Source of the DNA: G965197005 sp965197005
GTDB lineage: Bacteria; Pseudomonadota; Gammaproteobacteria; Pseudomonadales; Oceanobacteraceae
DNA length: 64,000 nucleotides
Direction of reading: 5' to 3'
NCBI GenBank assembly: GCA_965197005.1
Contig: OZ239982.1
Coordinates: 2,046,001-2,110,000 of the forward strand
Position 1 is the first letter of the stretch, and each line of letters opens with the position of its first letter. Below, in pieces: positions 61,844 to 64,000 of the stretch. Made by a program: the position numbers and the translations under genes. The notes under the pieces were generated by a model, which made no database searches, was not told the origin of the DNA, and saw nothing but the letters and a program-made list of their open reading frames with translations.

Positions 61844-64000
61844 ATGAATAATAATAATCAATTACCCTTACAAGGGGTCCGTGTAATCGACTTTGGACAG
61901 CAAATTGCAGGCCCAGCTACCGCCATGACATTAGCTGATTGGGGTGCTACCGTCATTCATATAGACCCACCAACAGGTCCTCAATGGAAACACCCAGCGA
62001 ATGCCATTTTAAATCGCAATAAACTGTGCATACAGCTAGATTTAAAAACCGAATTAGGACTGTCCCAAGCCCTTAATCTCATTGCAGAAGCAGACATTGT
62101 TATTGAAAGTTTTAGACCAGATGTGATGCAGCGACTAGGGATTGACTTTGCACAGCTCCGTAAGCAACGTCCAGAACTCATTACCCTTTCTATTCCAGGT
62201 TTTGCCAGCAATGACCAACTACGACGTGAATGGAAAGCCACCGAAGCCGTTGTTGCCGCCACCTCTGGTGCCTTTACTGACATGGGCTTTAACCGTGTAT
62301 TAATGGGCATAGAACCCAGTTTTTCTCCGCTACCATTAGGCTCATCTTATGCCACAACCTTAGCTGCCAGCTCAGTGATACTTGCCTTACTAGAACGAGA
62401 GAAAACAGGTCGAGGCGACCAAATAGAAGTGCCCGTTAGTGCTGCCTTGATGGAGGGCTTATCCTATAATTCCTACCTCATTGAAGACCTACCCGATCGC
62501 TACAAAACCATGCGTGAACATGAAATTGAATACCGCAAAAACAATCATATCAAAATGGATTTAAGCTATGAGGACTTACAGGAATACTTAGATCCTTTTT
62601 ATCGTACCTATGACTGTGCTGATGGGCGTAAATTTTATTGTGTCTGCCCATCACATCGTAACCACGCCAAACGTGCATTAAAAGCATTAGGCATTTACGA
62701 TGAACTGATTGCCGAAGGATTACCTGATGTAAAAGATTTGCACCAACCAATAGCAGAATGGGACGGAGAAACATCAATAGGTGTGTATCCCTTACCCAAA
62801 AAATGGGCTGATATCATTTCTGCCAAAATGAAAAAAGCATTTCTGAACAAAACCTCAGAACAATGGGGAGAAATTTTTGGACAACAACAAATTCCAGGCG
62901 CACCCCATCGCACCACCAAAGAATGGGTTAATGATCAACATACCAACCAATCTGGCTTAATTATTGACGTACAAGACACCCAATACGGAACCATGAAACA
63001 ACCAGGTCCGATTACTTGGTTTGAAGAAAACGCCAGTGCAATGCTTAGTCCCAAGCCAAGAAAAGAGGTATCTTATGAGCAAGCAATAGATGCGCTCAAA
63101 GAAAGTCAAAATCAAATCAGCATCACACGACCAACAGGCAAAAACATTCAAGCAGCAACAGGTAAAGCATGGCTTGAAGGTACCCGAATTTTAGATTTAA
63201 CCAATGTCATTGCAGGTCCTCATTCAGCCGCATTTTTGGCTCGTTTTGGTGCAGAGATTATCAAGCTAGACCCTGTTACACCACTTTATGATCCACTTAT
63301 AGGAACACTTTTTACCTTCCAAACAGATATGGGTAAGCAAAAAGCACTATTAGATATCAACACAAATGAAGGCAGAGAAGCCTTTAATCGTCTTATAAAA
63401 AGTGTCGATTTAGTGCTTATAAATGCACCTGAGCGGCAAATGAAACCCTTAGGTCTTGATAATGAAAGCCTACAAGCCATCAACCCTGGGGTATTATTTT
63501 GTCGCCTTGACTGCTTAGGTGGACCGCTCAAATCAACTAAAACCAACTACATTGGCTATGATGACATTATTCAAGCCAACAGTGGCATTATGAGTCGTTT
63601 TGGTGGCGTAGATACACCAGAAGAACATGCACACTTAGGTACACTTGATGTTAACTGTGGCTTTGCTGCAGGGTTTGGTATGGCATTAGCTATCTACCAT
63701 AAATACAAAAATAACTGTATTAGTCGTGTACGCACTTCCTTATCTGCGGTTACTAACCTAGCGCAAATTCCCTTTGCCTTTGATTATGCAGGACGTGCAC
63801 CTTTTGATGAAGCATCAGGTCGAGAAGCGTTAGGCAATAATCCATTATCACACTTTTACCAAACCGCCGATGGCTGGATTTTTATAGATGCAGAGCAATC
63901 TGAAATAGATAAATTAGCACAAATTGATGGTCTTAAAAAAATCAAACAAAGCCAAGAAATATCTGCCTATCTCACCACCGCTTTTAAACAAGCCAGCTCA
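61844..64000 (+). CDS. dddD: DMSP CoA-transferase/lyase DddD, cut by the window end
   Basis: 719 codons are visible of about 830, open to the window edge. Two class III CoA-transferase domains are fused. The first begins LPLQGVRVIDFGQQIAGPA; the second begins near residue 445 (LEGTRILDLTNVIAGPHSA). Domain 2 has HLGTLDVNCG, and its Asp is residue 602, the position I recall as the catalytic Asp of Marinomonas DddD; domain 1 lacks that pattern. DddD moves CoA from acetyl-CoA to DMSP and cleaves it to dimethyl sulfide and a 3-hydroxypropionyl product. The gene diverges from uspA-dddTBCR. The CAGGA site precedes the ATG at 61844. Confidence 0.95.
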   Translation, partial: MNNNNQLPLQGVRVIDFGQQIAGPATAMTLADWGATVIHIDPPTGPQWKHPANAILNRNKLCIQLDLKTELGLSQALNLIAEADIVIESFRPDVMQRLGIDFAQLRKQRPELITLSIPGFASNDQLRREWKATEAVVAATSGAFTDMGFNRVLMGIEPSFSPLPLGSSYATTLAASSVILALLEREKTGRGDQIEVPVSAALMEGLSYNSYLIEDLPDRYKTMREHEIEYRKNNHIKMDLSYEDLQEYLDPFYRTYDCADGRKFYCVCPSHRNHAKRALKALGIYDELIAEGLPDVKDLHQPIAEWDGETSIGVYPLPKKWADIISAKMKKAFLNKTSEQWGEIFGQQQIPGAPHRTTKEWVNDQHTNQSGLIIDVQDTQYGTMKQPGPITWFEENASAMLSPKPRKEVSYEQAIDALKESQNQISITRPTGKNIQAATGKAWLEGTRILDLTNVIAGPHSAAFLARFGAEIIKLDPVTPLYDPLIGTLFTFQTDMGKQKALLDINTNEGREAFNRLIKSVDLVLINAPERQMKPLGLDNESLQAINPGVLFCRLDCLGGPLKSTKTNYIGYDDIIQANSGIMSRFGGVDTPEEHAHLGTLDVNCGFAAGFGMALAIYHKYKNNCISRVRTSLSAVTNLAQIPFAFDYAGRAPFDEASGREALGNNPLSHFYQTADGWIFIDAEQSEIDKLAQIDGLKKIKQSQEISAYLTTAFKQASS

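Overview
The window is AT-rich DNA from what looks like a marine gammaproteobacterium of the Oceanospirillales/Pseudomonadales type. The evidence is gene order that matches my memory of Pseudomonas and relatives: pyrD-rmf-rlmKL, tRNA Gly-Cys-Leu, sulA-lexA-psrA-nagZ, ccoNOQP-ccoGHIS with an FNR/Anr regulator, hisI-hisE-tatABC, and glnE-ilvE. It also carries a Na+-pumping oxaloacetate decarboxylase and a dimethylsulfoniopropionate (DMSP) cleavage cluster, both of which fit life in sea water. The genus cannot be read from the sequence alone.

Layout. 1-5.5 kb: an M17 aminopeptidase cut by the window edge, lrgAB, tRNA-Leu(UAG), an inositol-monophosphatase-family gene and a large PAS-GGDEF-EAL protein. 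5.8-9.5 kb: pyrD, rmf and rlmKL. 9.5-12.7 kb: two membrane diguanylate cyclases, 57 perfect tandem copies of an octanucleotide directly upstream of them, then apt. 12.8-16.3 kb: an NCS2 purine permease and a chemoreceptor. 16.7-17.0 kb: three tRNAs. 17.3-20.7 kb: the SOS pair lexA-sulA behind two LexA boxes, a psrA-like TetR gene broken by one in-frame amber codon, an L,D-transpeptidase and nagZ. 20.7-33 kb: the microaerobic respiration block (fnr, safE-like gene, ccoS, ccoI, ccoH, ccoG, ccoP, ccoQ, ccoO, ccoN). It is interrupted between ccoI and ccoH by a phosphoethanolamine-transferase gene and a decayed IS200/IS605-type element whose tnpB has lost its RuvC-I segment. 33.2-36.3 kb: a small ABM protein, a PAS protein and parC. 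36.5-39.7 kb: oadGAB. 39.9-46.8 kb: a heme-uptake operon (TonB receptor, a HmuY-like lipoprotein that appears to hold two domains, hmuS, hmuT, hmuU, hmuV). 47-55.3 kb: ppiA, a PEBP protein, rsmD, hisI, hisE, tatABC, glnE and ilvE. 55.6-64 kb: the DMSP cluster dddR-dddC-dddB-dddT-uspA (minus strand), divergent from dddD (plus strand, cut by the window end).

How the genes work together. Three systems stand out. (1) DMSP catabolism: DddT imports DMSP, DddD ligates CoA and releases dimethyl sulfide, and DddB and DddC carry the 3-hydroxypropionate product to acetyl-CoA. DddR probably controls the set, and a UspF-like protein has been added at the head of the transporter operon. (2) Low-oxygen respiration: FNR/Anr and cbb3 oxidase with its full assembly set. 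Tat export, heme uptake and copper delivery by CcoI supply cofactor and export needs. (3) Signalling: three c-di-GMP enzymes, a chemoreceptor, and an expanded repeat array at the promoter of the cyclase pair. The least explained items are the 456-bp octamer array, the amber codon in psrA, the cargo inserted in the cco cluster, the PAS/ABM pair upstream of ccoN, and the two-domain HmuY-like protein.
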